From the NCBI RefSeq assembly GCF_000513275.1, contig NZ_CBVJ010000093.1:86001-150000 (forward strand): a stretch of DNA of 64,000 bases, in the 5' to 3' direction. Positions 49,930 to 57,982 of the stretch are shown piece after piece (the first letter of the stretch is position 1; every line of letters starts with the position of its first letter). The translations under genes were made by a program, and so were the position numbers. The notes under the pieces are model-generated. The model was not told the origin of the DNA and did no database searches. It saw only the letters and a list, made by a program, of their open reading frames with translations. Source of the stretch: Paenibacillus gorillae (lineage in GTDB: Bacteria; Bacillota; Bacilli; Paenibacillales; Paenibacillaceae).

Positions 49930-50568
49930 CTATGGCCGCACATACGGATTGTTTGCCTTCTCAAAGCCAATCGCCGTCTTCGGCCCATGTCCCGAATAGA
50001 CGGTCACGTCATCCGGCAGCGCATATAGCTTCACTCGAATCGAATCAAATAAATCACGTTCCCGGCCTCCCGGCAAGTCGGTGCGTCCCACTGACGAGCG
50101 GAACAATACATCTCCGGAAAATAAATCCTTTCCGTTCAGGAAGCTGACGCTGCCTGGAGAATGACCCGGTGTATGCATAACCTGAAAAGACTCGCCGATC
50201 AGCTTCAGCGTCATGCCTTCATCCAGCGCATATTCCGCTGGCTCTGTTGTCAATGGAGGGGTCGCGTCCGGCCAGCGCGCTGAGCCGTTTTTCTTCGGAT
50301 CCGTCAGCCAGTCCGCCTCCAGATCATGAATATAGACAGGGCAACCCGCTGCAGCCCGAACTTCGGCCACGCCTCCCATATGATCGAAATGGGCATGCGT
50401 CAGCAAGATCGCCTCAATCTCAACATTAGCGATCCGCTCCAGCAGCTTTTTCGGATTCATACCGGGATCGATAATAATGCCGCGCTCCCTGCCGCTGTCT
50501 TCCTCTTTGTTCGTCAATAAGTAACAATTCGTCTGCAACGGTCCCAGTACGAAAGATTCAATTCGCAT
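49930..50568 (-). CDS. MBL fold hydrolase (YqgX/glyoxalase II-like)
   Basis: 212 residues. Zinc motifs THAHFDHMGG, MHTPGHSPGS, SGDVLF, SGHGP. Such proteins include the bacillithiol or glyoxalase II type hydrolases. It begins FVLGPLQTNCYLL, as YqgX proteins do. 26 nt downstream of tex in the opposite reading direction sense (both minus); the thioredoxin-like gene lies 24 nt upstream of its start. Confidence 0.92.
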   Translation of the reverse strand: MRIESFVLGPLQTNCYLLTNKEEDSGRERGIIIDPGMNPKKLLERIANVEIEAILLTHAHFDHMGGVAEVRAAAGCPVYIHDLEADWLTDPKKNGSARWPDATPPLTTEPAEYALDEGMTLKLIGESFQVMHTPGHSPGSVSFLNGKDLFSGDVLFRSSVGRTDLPGGRERDLFDSIRVKLYALPDDVTVYSGHGPKTAIGFEKANNPYVRP

Positions 50569-50592
50569 CGATAATCAGGCTCCTATCCGATA

Positions 50593-51159
50593 TTAGAACG
50601 ACTCAATAAGAGAACGCAGCTCTTTAATAATTAATGCCTGATATTCTGTTCCCTCGCCGTAACGGCGCATAATTTCTTGGCGCGTCTCTGCGAGATTCGC
50701 TTGATAGTCTGCCGCTTCGCGGTCCGGGTTCGCTTGCTTGAACGCGACCATCGGCTCTTGGATATAAACCGGGCGCGGCCCCCATTGACCGAGGACATTG
50801 CCTTGCGGATCTGCGAAAATAACGACTGGTACAGAGCGTCCGCCCATCGTCAAATATTGATCCATCGTATCCAGATGCTCTTCCATGATGAGCACTTCTA
50901 CCGGCAAGCTGCCTGCTTCCAGCGCTTTGAATACAACCGGAATGTTGCGCACAACATCACCGCACCAGTCCGCCATTAGAATATGAACGCGCAAGTCATC
51001 ACGCTTCTGAAGCGATTCAAAGAAAGCACGGTCTTCATCATTTGTCCAGACGAATTTGTCGGACCAGCCGAGAAAGGCCTCCTGGTTTTTAGTCATTCCA
51101 TCGATAAACTGCTGTGGGCTGATGCCTTTATTTTGTTTTTCCGCTATGCTCTTAGTCAC
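50593..51159 (-). CDS. Thioredoxin-family protein with single active-site cysteine
   Basis: 188 residues from a GTG at 51159, 9 nt after GGAAGG; the ATG at 51168 abuts that site. Thioredoxin fold: the active site is ADWCGDVV, so the second Cys of CxxC is Asp-Val, and cis-Pro is in SVPVVIFADPQG. Long C-terminal helix. Thioredoxin_9-like group; may bind or sense thiols (bacillithiol) instead of reducing disulfides. Probably in an operon with the MBL gene. Confidence 0.88.
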   Translation of the reverse strand: MTKSIAEKQNKGISPQQFIDGMTKNQEAFLGWSDKFVWTNDEDRAFFESLQKRDDLRVHILMADWCGDVVRNIPVVFKALEAGSLPVEVLIMEEHLDTMDQYLTMGGRSVPVVIFADPQGNVLGQWGPRPVYIQEPMVAFKQANPDREAADYQANLAETRQEIMRRYGEGTEYQALIIKELRSLIESF

Positions 51160-51203
51160 GTGAATCATCCTTCCTGATATGCAAAATTTATTTCGTCCTT
51201 CAA

Positions 51204-51824
51204 TTATACCGATTTACCCCGTGAACGCATAATCTTGAAGATGACATACACGATCAATAATGCGAGTGCAATCAGAATCGCCGGCTGCACATACTTGCCT
51301 GCCACCTCATCAATTGTCTCCCATTGATCACCGAGCTTCATTCCCAAATATACGAATAGAAGCGACCATGGCAGCGAAGCAGCCGCTGTAAGTCCCGTAA
51401 ACAGCCAGAAAGGCATTTTTGCCATGCCGGCCGGAATGGAGATGACTTGACGCATAACGGGAACGAAACGGGCCGTAAAGACGATGCCGGAGCCATACTT
51501 ATTGAACCAGCTCTCAGCCAGGTCCACATGCTTCGGCTTTATTTTAATATACTTACCGTATTTCTCGACAATAGGACGTCCGCCAAAGCGGCCGATCGCG
51601 TACAAAATCCAGTTCTGGCCAACGGCTCCAATCGTACCGAATATCACTGCCCCTATGTACGAAATGTCTCCTTTGGATACCAGATAACCGCCAAAGCCCA
51701 ACACGATCTCACTCGGTATAACTTCAAGCATAAGTCCAATCAAAATACCAAAATAGCCAAGACTCTCGATCCATAACAACAGGTCATGCAGCACGCCAGA
51801 AATCCATTCCATCAATCCGTTCAT
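51204..51824 (-). CDS. DedA family membrane protein
   Basis: 206 residues. SNARE-associated (VTT/DedA) fold: EVIPSEIVLGFGGYLVSKGD, FGTIGAVGQNWILYAIGRFG, FTARFVPVMRQVISIPAGMA, the family signature with Arg and Gly-rich membrane loops, and five to six helices. DedA proteins act as lipid flippases or in undecaprenyl phosphate and membrane potential homeostasis. Start codon at the ATG 51824, with only 3 nt to AGGCGG; a TTG at 51815 has better spacing. Confidence 0.92.
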   Translation of the reverse strand: MNGLMEWISGVLHDLLLWIESLGYFGILIGLMLEVIPSEIVLGFGGYLVSKGDISYIGAVIFGTIGAVGQNWILYAIGRFGGRPIVEKYGKYIKIKPKHVDLAESWFNKYGSGIVFTARFVPVMRQVISIPAGMAKMPFWLFTGLTAAASLPWSLLFVYLGMKLGDQWETIDEVAGKYVQPAILIALALLIVYVIFKIMRSRGKSV

Positions 51825-51959
51825 CCGCCTCTCTATCGTTTGTTTCCCGCCTGTATTCTACCATATTCACGCAAAGACAGCCATCGCCTGCAAGTCATGT
51901 ACAGACAAGCCCCTGCATAGACTAGCAGAAAATCGATTTCCAAGAGGTGGTTGCAGGAT

Positions 51960-52406
51960 ATGTCTAAAGTACTGTTTGTCCAAAAAAAGCATTTGAAATG
52001 GTTCGCATTCGTCGCATTAATCTTGATTCTCGCCATGGCGTTCTGGAGCTGGGACCGTTCCAAGGCAGCAAGCGGCCATACTTCCGAGCCCCGTCCTATT
52101 GAGCTTGTAACCGTTGAATTCAAAACGACCGGAAAGGACGGGAAAGAGCAAGAGGTATATAGATGGGATCCCGGTACGATCATCGTACAAAAAGGAGAAT
52201 CGATTGAGCTGCGCATCAACGGTTTTCAAGGAAACAGCCATCCCTTCGTTATCGAAGGACTGGGCGTAAAGGGCGAAGTGAAAAAGGGACAAACGACCGT
52301 CGTCCGCTTTACCGCCGACCGCGAGGGTACCTATCCGATTATATGTCTGTCCCACACCGATATGCGTCACAGCGGGCCGATGGTGGGCTATATTGTCGTC
52401 GATTAG
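51960..52406 (+). CDS. Membrane-anchored cupredoxin-like protein
   Basis: 148 residues from the ATG at 51960, 9 nt after AGAGGTGG. One N-terminal helix (about 13-32) anchors an extracytoplasmic cupredoxin domain: SHPFVIEGLGV (His ligand), then PIICLSHTDMRHSGPMVGYI, giving Cys, His and Met spaced like type 1 copper ligands (H, C, H, M). Such proteins carry or store copper in aerobic electron transport. Single gene in this direction. Confidence 0.82.
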   Translation: MSKVLFVQKKHLKWFAFVALILILAMAFWSWDRSKAASGHTSEPRPIELVTVEFKTTGKDGKEQEVYRWDPGTIIVQKGESIELRINGFQGNSHPFVIEGLGVKGEVKKGQTTVVRFTADREGTYPIICLSHTDMRHSGPMVGYIVVD

Positions 52407-52468
52407 CATGGCTGTGACCTTCCCCTAGTCTATCGCATACATATGGGTAGAGAGGAGTCGGTCAACTA

Positions 52469-52783
52469 ATGAAGCCATCCGCCCAAAAGCATGCCTCCAA
52501 TCTTCCTACCGCGCGTAAAATACGCCGTGCTTGCAGCAATGAGCTGTACCGAACCGCAAAACGACTCAAGCTGTGGGTATCTAAGGACAAAATGGAGCAA
52601 GCCGAAGCCCTGTATTATAAAAAGGTTATCTTGAATTTAATGTGGATCGCTGAGCATGAGAGCAATCGTAAAGTGCTTGCGGATTGGTGGGACGAGAACG
52701 TCAGCGCCGAAATCGCGGAGCTGTGGGACGTCGATCCGGTCCGTCTGCGGCAGGCGTTCCGTGAAGCTTTCGGCGGGATGTAG
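52469..52783 (+). CDS. Hypothetical helical protein, 104 residues
   Basis: After AGAGGAG. Basic N-terminal half (QKHASNLPTARKIRRACSNE, LYRTAKRLKLWVSKDKMEQA) and an acidic C-terminal half (WWDENVSAEIAELWDVDPV). No domain recognised; a conserved-hypothetical of this clade is possible. Ends at a long hairpin terminator shared with sspH. Confidence 0.75.
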   Translation: MKPSAQKHASNLPTARKIRRACSNELYRTAKRLKLWVSKDKMEQAEALYYKKVILNLMWIAEHESNRKVLADWWDENVSAEIAELWDVDPVRLRQAFREAFGGM

Positions 52784-52816
52784 ATGTATTGAATGGCTCA
52801 GGCAAACCGATAGCGG

Positions 52817-52892
52817 TACGAAAAAAAGGCTGTATCCGGCACTAGGTCTCTGCTTCAAGCAAGCAGATAGACCCTTGCGGATACAGCCTTCT
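52817..52892. terminator. Long bidirectional terminator between convergent genes
   Basis: AAGGCTGTATCCG (52824-52836) pairs perfectly with CGGATACAGCCTT (52876-52888); inside is a further GTCT.../AGAC stem. A-run on the left and TCTTTT on the right. Confidence 0.88.
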
Positions 52893-52902
52893 TTTGTCCA
52901 AA

Positions 52903-53088
52903 TCAGGCCTCTTCTTTCAGCCTGTCTACAGACACAGTGTGCGTATTGAGCGGGTCGGAGCCCACTTGTACGGTAGCCATGCCGTTGGCCTCATCAACGC
53001 TTTCGATCCAAACCGGCTTTTCGCCGTCCAGCTGTACGCCGATTGTTTGCTCAGACTCGTAAATTTGCTTCGCTCTCGTTGCTTCCAT
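52903..53088 (-). CDS. sspH: H-type small acid-soluble spore protein
   Basis: 61 residues after AAGGGTGA. MEATRAKQIYESEQTIGVQL, then EKPVWIESVDEANGMATVQV, matches the SspH family pattern (RAK..I, hydrophobic-V-x-L-x-G-x-PVWIE-x-VDE). In B. subtilis SspH is a minor protein made in the forespore under sigma-F/G. Support for a spore former. No clear sigma-G promoter was found in the 67-base gap upstream. Confidence 0.88.
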   Translation of the reverse strand: MEATRAKQIYESEQTIGVQLDGEKPVWIESVDEANGMATVQVGSDPLNTHTVSVDRLKEEA

Positions 53089-53155
53089 GATGAATATTCA
53101 CCCTTCTTTCTTACACGAATAAGAATGGACTTGATAGACTTGAGCAGGCAATAGA

Positions 53156-53365
53156 CTACTCTTCTGCAGTTACGCTATCTGGATTCTTCCGCTCCAAATC
53201 CATCGTGTCAGTCGTCGACTCTTCGATCAGCCCGTTATGCATGGTCACCTGACCGCCGCCAAGCCCCTCGTTCACCATTCTGTCGATATCCATGAAGTAA
53301 TCGTTGCGTCCTTCATGGCAGCCATCCCCTGTACATTCCTCAGCCGCGTTCTTCTCGTCTGCCAT
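53156..53365 (-). CDS. Small acidic hypothetical protein, 69 residues
   Basis: Start at the ATG 53365 after GGGAGGAGG. Contains a central DYFMDIDRMVNEGLGGGQV segment that recurs in small Bacillales proteins of unknown function, and two cysteines near the N-terminus (ECTGDGCHEG). The longer frame to 53521 has no ribosome site. Divergent from Ku. Confidence 0.65.
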   Translation of the reverse strand: MADEKNAAEECTGDGCHEGRNDYFMDIDRMVNEGLGGGQVTMHNGLIEESTTDTMDLERKNPDSVTAEE

Positions 53366-53476
53366 TTGCTTTGCCTCCTCCCATCCTGGTGTACTCCAGC
53401 AAAATATGCCCGTTCTGACTGGATTCCATTCATTCCGGCAACAATAATAACAACTAATTTGGAGAGGATGAATCGT

Positions 53477-54418
53477 ATGCATACGGTATGGAAGGGCGCA
53501 ATCAGCTTCGGTCTCGTGCATGTACCGGTTAAAATGTTCTCGGCGACGGAGGACAAGGATATTTCACTGCGAATGCTGCATAAAACATGCGGCGGTCCCA
53601 TCAGCTATGTTCGCCGCTGTAACAATTGTGATGTCGAGACGGACTGGGAGGATATCGTGAAGGGTTACGAATACGATAAGGGCCGCTATGTCCTGTTCGA
53701 AAAAGAAGAGCTGGATCAGCTCGCCGGAGAAAAATCCCGCACGATTCAAATTCTTGAATTCGTCGCGCTGGAGGAAATCGACCCGATCTATTTTCAAAAA
53801 ACGTATTACCTCTCCCCCGATCAGGCAGGCGGCAACGCCTATCACCTGCTGCTGAAGGCGATGTCGGACTCCGGACGCATCGGCATAGCCAAAGTGTCCA
53901 TCCGCTCCAAAAGCAGCCTCGCCGCTATTCGCGTTATCGACAACTGTCTGGCGATGGAGACGATCTATTACCCGGATGAGATTCGTGCGATCTCTCAGGT
54001 ACCTGGGCTGCCCGACGCCGTCCAAGTGAATGATAAAGAGCTAACGATGGCCAAGCTGCTGATCGAGCAATTGTCTACTCCGTTCGAGCCGGAAAAATAC
54101 AGTGACGATTATCGTATCAACATGACCAATCTAATCAATAGCAAAATTGCAGGTGAAGAAATTCGCATCGCTCCACAGCAGGAGCAAACGAACGTAATTG
54201 ACCTGATGGCGGCACTGCAAGCAAGTCTGGAGGCAGCTAAACTGCCGCCTAACGCGGGATTGGACACGGGGGCAGGCGCTAAACCGGTGTCAGGCGCAGG
54301 TGGTGAAGCTGCTGCAGAAGCCGAAGGAGCAGTGACGGGAGAAGCAGGAGAAACCCAGCTTCCTAAACCGCGCAAGCCGAGAGCCTCCTCTAAAACGAAA
54401 AAAGAGACCGTATCCTAA
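53477..54418 (+). CDS. ku: Bacterial Ku protein
   Basis: 313 residues from the ATG at 53477, 9 nt after GGAGAGG; an in-frame ATG at 53468 abuts the Shine-Dalgarno. N-terminal Ku core (HTVWKGAISFGLVHVPVKMF, HKTCGGPISYVRRCNNCDVE, KGYEYDKGRYVLF), about 260 residues, then a Gly/Ala/Glu-rich linker and a basic tail (KPRKPRASSKTKKETVS) that should contact DNA or LigD. Ku holds DNA ends in non-homologous end joining. The stop overlaps the ligase start as TAATG. Confidence 0.95.
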   Translation: MHTVWKGAISFGLVHVPVKMFSATEDKDISLRMLHKTCGGPISYVRRCNNCDVETDWEDIVKGYEYDKGRYVLFEKEELDQLAGEKSRTIQILEFVALEEIDPIYFQKTYYLSPDQAGGNAYHLLLKAMSDSGRIGIAKVSIRSKSSLAAIRVIDNCLAMETIYYPDEIRAISQVPGLPDAVQVNDKELTMAKLLIEQLSTPFEPEKYSDDYRINMTNLINSKIAGEEIRIAPQQEQTNVIDLMAALQASLEAAKLPPNAGLDTGAGAKPVSGAGGEAAAEAEGAVTGEAGETQLPKPRKPRASSKTKKETVS

Positions 54419-55379
54419 TGACCGTTCTTGTTAATGCGCTATCTATAAGCGAGCCGATGATTCCTGTCAGCACAGATAAGCTGCCGCAGGGGCCCGCCTG
54501 GGTTTATCAGTTGAAATGGGACGGCGTTCGAATGCTCGCTTTGCTAGACGGCAAAGGAGACATTCAGCTGTACTCACGAAAGCTGCTGCGTAAAGAAGCC
54601 GTATACCCGGAAATCGTTCGCGCCCTTTCGGCGCTGGCTAAAGAGCTTGGCCACTGCGTGCTGGACGGCGAAGTTGTCTACTGGGACGGCTTCCGGCCTA
54701 ATTTTCAAAAGGTGCTGCAGCGGGAGCGGATTGGCGGCGTGGTCTCCAATGAAAACAGTAATAATCACGGCCGAATTTTGTACGTCGTATTCGACCTGCT
54801 TCAGGATGGCGAGAAGGATCTCCGCCCTCTTCCATTCCGCGAGCGTCATAAACGACTTCTTGCCAAGCTTGGTTCGATTCCCTCCGAGCGTATTATGACG
54901 ACGGAGCTTTTTACGGATGCTGAGGCTCTGTGGAAATGGGTTGTGGAGAACCGCTGGGAAGGTATCGTCAGCAAACGGGCGGACAGCCCGTACCGGGAAG
55001 GCAAAAAGCATCAGGATTGGCTAAAGAAAAAACGGCACTGCTGCTTGATGTCGGTATCGTAGGCGTAAAGCGCCGCGAAGGCCGGGCTGCCAGCCTCGTG
55101 ATGGCAGCTCCCGACAACGGCTGCTTCCTCGGCAGCGTCTCGCTTGGCCTCGACGATGAAATGAGGAAAATGATTGGCGAAATGCTTCAGTTGAGCAACG
55201 CGCATCCCCCTTCCTGGCCAATGCCGTTCCACAGCTTGCCTGCTGAGCTGAAGGGCGAGGAGATTATTTGGCTTCCTGCGCCCATGCAATGCCGTGTAAC
55301 GGGACTGGAGATGACCTCTGGCGGGCTGCTGCGGCATCCTAAGCTCGTTTCCTTCGGACGCCCGGGAGCTGCCTTGTGA
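54418..55379 (+). pseudogene. ligD: LigD ATP-dependent DNA ligase domain, frameshifted
   Basis: Ligase adenylation domain with the nucleotidyl lysine in KWDGVRM (K33) and VLDGEVVYWDGFRPNFQKVL. The frame breaks at A6 55027-55032: one missing A; restoring it continues LKKKTALLLDVGIVGVKRRE into the OB domain and gives about 320 residues ending at 55379. A one-base loss in a homopolymer suggests sequencing error. Partner of Ku. In B. subtilis and most relatives LigD joins ligase and polymerase in one chain; here they are separate genes. Confidence 0.88.
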
Positions 55380-56320
55380 GCGAGTTCCGTACTTCCTCTG
55401 GCTCTGGCTCTGGCTCTAGCTATGTAAAATCCAAGCCTAAGATACTCTTGGTGGAAGGCGAGCAAATCAAAGTGACCAATCCGGACAAGCCGCTTTGGCC
55501 GGAGGATGGAATCACCAAGCTCCAGTACATGGAGAAGCTTGCATTCCTGTCCCCTGTTCTAATGAAGCATTGCAGGAACCGGTATCTGACGACGATAAGA
55601 TTTCCTCACGGCATAGGCGACAAATCGTTTTATCAAAAAAATTGTCCCCTGCCGAAGCCTGATTTCGTTAGGATTGCAGAAAGCAATGACATCTCTTATG
55701 TGCAGCTGGATTCGCTGCCTACACTGCTCTGGCTCGGCAACTTAGCTTGCCTGGAATTTCATGCTTCCTTCGATCTCATCGGCGATACTGAATATGCCCC
55801 TGAATGGGTGCTTGATCTCGATCCCACCTTGAAGGACGAGCCGCGCATTATGGAAGCGGCGGGAATCGTCGGAAAGCTGCTGCAATCGCTTGGCATTCAG
55901 TCTGTGCCGAAGACATCCGGAGCTACCGGTCTGCAAATTATCGTTCCGCTGGCTGAACCCCGTCCTTTCGAGGAATTACGGCAGCTGGGACAATTTATCG
56001 GAGATTTTCTATCCCGTGCCCATCCGGGACTATTTACTGTAGAACGGTTAACGAAAAATCGCGGTGACCTGATCTATGTCGATTACCTGCAGCATTTTGC
56101 AGGCAAAACGATTGCCGCTCCCTACACTCCGCGTGCCAGAATCGGCGCTCCCGTCTCAACGCCTCTAACCTGGGACGAAGTACATAACGGCCGTTACCGC
56201 CCTCGCGATTTCAACCTGCATAATATTACTGAGCGGCTGCAGACGTTTGGTGATTTAATGGATAGCGTACCGCCGCAAAGACTGGATTCGGTGCTTCAAT
56301 TTGTCGCCTCACATCAATAA
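55376..56320 (+). CDS. ligD: LigD polymerase/primase domain protein
   Basis: 314 residues from a GTG at 55376, overlapping the ligase stop as GTGA; GGGAG lies 7 nt upstream, so the split is translationally coupled. PolDom motifs: FPHGIGDKSFYQKNCP, LDLDPTLKDEPRIMEA (metal Asp pair), YLQHFAGKTIAAPYTPRARI (His, Lys), DEVHNGRYRPRDFNL. It fills gaps with ribonucleotides during end joining. N-terminal Ser/Gly linker (SGSGSGSS). This separate gene is the main oddity of the Ku-LigD set. Confidence 0.93.
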   Translation: MSEFRTSSGSGSGSSYVKSKPKILLVEGEQIKVTNPDKPLWPEDGITKLQYMEKLAFLSPVLMKHCRNRYLTTIRFPHGIGDKSFYQKNCPLPKPDFVRIAESNDISYVQLDSLPTLLWLGNLACLEFHASFDLIGDTEYAPEWVLDLDPTLKDEPRIMEAAGIVGKLLQSLGIQSVPKTSGATGLQIIVPLAEPRPFEELRQLGQFIGDFLSRAHPGLFTVERLTKNRGDLIYVDYLQHFAGKTIAAPYTPRARIGAPVSTPLTWDEVHNGRYRPRDFNLHNITERLQTFGDLMDSVPPQRLDSVLQFVASHQ

Positions 56321-56350
56321 AGGGAGCCCTTTGCAGGCTCCCTTTGTTTA
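56319..56350. terminator. Bidirectional terminator of the Ku-LigD operon
   Basis: AAAGGGAGCC, loop CTTTGCA, GGCTCCCTTT. T-run TTTG on the plus strand and AAAGGG on the other; also 3' end of the convergent cardiolipin synthase gene. Confidence 0.82.
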
Positions 56351-57817
56351 TAAAAGCGGTGACAGCAATTGAGCTGCCGCTTCCTTCACTTTCTCCATTC
56401 TCGGACGCTGCCGGAAGCTCTTCAGCTCAAGCTGCTCACTGTCGAGCATATCCTGAGCGAAATCGCGGTCAAGACGTGCAATGACCGCTTCATCGAATAG
56501 CATCGCGTTCTGCTCATAATTGCTGTGGAAGCTTCGCATGTCCATGTTTGCCGTGCCTACTGAGGCCACCATTTGATCGACCAGAAGAACTTTAGCATGA
56601 ATAAAGCCTTTCTGATAACGATATACCTTGACGCCAGATTGCAGCAGCGGCTCCACATAGGACAGAGTTGCCCATAAAACCAGCTGAGTGTCTGCAATGC
56701 CCGGAATAATAACCCTTACGTCTATCCCGCTCTTCGCCGCTATACAAAGCGCTGTGAGCAGGCTGGCATCCGGTATAAAATAAGGCGTCGTCAAATAGAT
56801 ACGTGATCGGGCTGCCGTCACAGCAGCGAACACCGTTTCCAGTATCGGGGCTCCGTTTCGGTCCGGACCGCTGGAGACGATCAGTACGGCCCCGCCTGTT
56901 GCTTGTACCGCATGTGCTGGCATGTAGCCGGCTGGGTTCAGCCGTTTCCCTGTAGCGAACGCCCAGTCTTTCATAAACAGCTCCTGCAGCCAGTAAACCG
57001 AGTCCCCCTCCAGCTGCAATTGAGTATCGCGCCAGAAGCCAAGCTTCTTCTCCTTGCCCAAATATTCGTCGCCGATGTTCATCCCCCCAACGAAGCCTAT
57101 CGTTCCGTCGATTACAGCAATTTTGCTATGATTGCGGTTGTTGAGAAGCTTCCTAAATACCGCTTTGTAAGGGGGGAGAAAACAAAACACCTGCACGCCC
57201 CCGGCTTCTAGCTGCTTCACATAGGAGCGGCTCAGGCGATAGCTGCCCACGCCATCGAAGAGAACGCGCACTTCCACTCCTTCACTTGCTTTTTCCGTTA
57301 ACAGTCTAAGAAAACGCCTGCCGATCTCATCATCCCTTATCGTATAGTAGTCGAGATGAATATGCCGCTTGGCATTCGTAATCGAGGTTAATAATGTATC
57401 ATAGTTCGCCTCGCCATTAGTCAGCACCTTCGTCTGGTTACGAAGCGTAATTTGCTGGCTTTGCTCCGCTGTAAGCAGGGTGAACAGCTTTGTTTCCCCG
57501 GCAAAATGGACAGTTCCAATATCACTTGTTTGTTGTGCGCAGAGGGAACTTTTTCGAGCAGCCAGCCAGCCTTGGGACTCGTATGGTAACAGCCTCTTAA
57601 TTCTGCCTGTTATTGTACGGCCAAAAAACATGCTCACCATGAAGCCAACGTAGGGAAATAGCAATGAGATCGTCAGCCATGCTGCCAGCTTCGCCGGGCG
57701 CTTTCTTTCCATCCCTATAATTATTGCGGATTGAATGATTAAACCGAAAAAAAAGACGGCTGCTGCCGTAAGCCATCCTGTCAATCCAGTCATTTCCTGC
57801 ACCACACCTTTGAACAT
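56348..57817 (-). CDS. cls: Cardiolipin synthase (phospholipase D family)
   Basis: 489 residues from the ATG at 57817, or 481 from an ATG at 57793 with a looser site. Two N-terminal membrane helices (about 12-34, 44-63), then two HxKxxxxD motifs: HSKIAVIDGTIGFVGGMNIG and HAKVLLVDQMVASVGTANMD. Joins two phosphatidylglycerols into cardiolipin and glycerol at the membrane. Stop is shared with the terminator foot. Confidence 0.94.
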   Translation of the reverse strand: MFKGVVQEMTGLTGWLTAAAVFFFGLIIQSAIIIGMERKRPAKLAAWLTISLLFPYVGFMVSMFFGRTITGRIKRLLPYESQGWLAARKSSLCAQQTSDIGTVHFAGETKLFTLLTAEQSQQITLRNQTKVLTNGEANYDTLLTSITNAKRHIHLDYYTIRDDEIGRRFLRLLTEKASEGVEVRVLFDGVGSYRLSRSYVKQLEAGGVQVFCFLPPYKAVFRKLLNNRNHSKIAVIDGTIGFVGGMNIGDEYLGKEKKLGFWRDTQLQLEGDSVYWLQELFMKDWAFATGKRLNPAGYMPAHAVQATGGAVLIVSSGPDRNGAPILETVFAAVTAARSRIYLTTPYFIPDASLLTALCIAAKSGIDVRVIIPGIADTQLVLWATLSYVEPLLQSGVKVYRYQKGFIHAKVLLVDQMVASVGTANMDMRSFHSNYEQNAMLFDEAVIARLDRDFAQDMLDSEQLELKSFRQRPRMEKVKEAAAQLLSPLL

Positions 57818-57936
57818 CCTTGTCTGGTCTGGTCGGCAGCTCTATTCAAATAGAAGACTGCCACGCATATCAGTAAGGGAAGTGGTTCTAGTGTGTCCTG
57901 GAGGAGGGTGCTGCTATACTTCTTGAGAATCCACGA

Positions 57937-57982
57937 TAAATAAAAAAGACCCCTTCTTTCCTTGAAGAAAGAGCGGAGTCTA
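57937..57982 (-). terminator. Terminator of the exopolysaccharide operon
   Basis: Minus-strand AGACTCC...CTTTC pairs with GGAAAG...GGGGTCT, followed by TTTTTTATTT. The stop codon of the last gene forms the foot of the stem. Confidence 0.85.
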
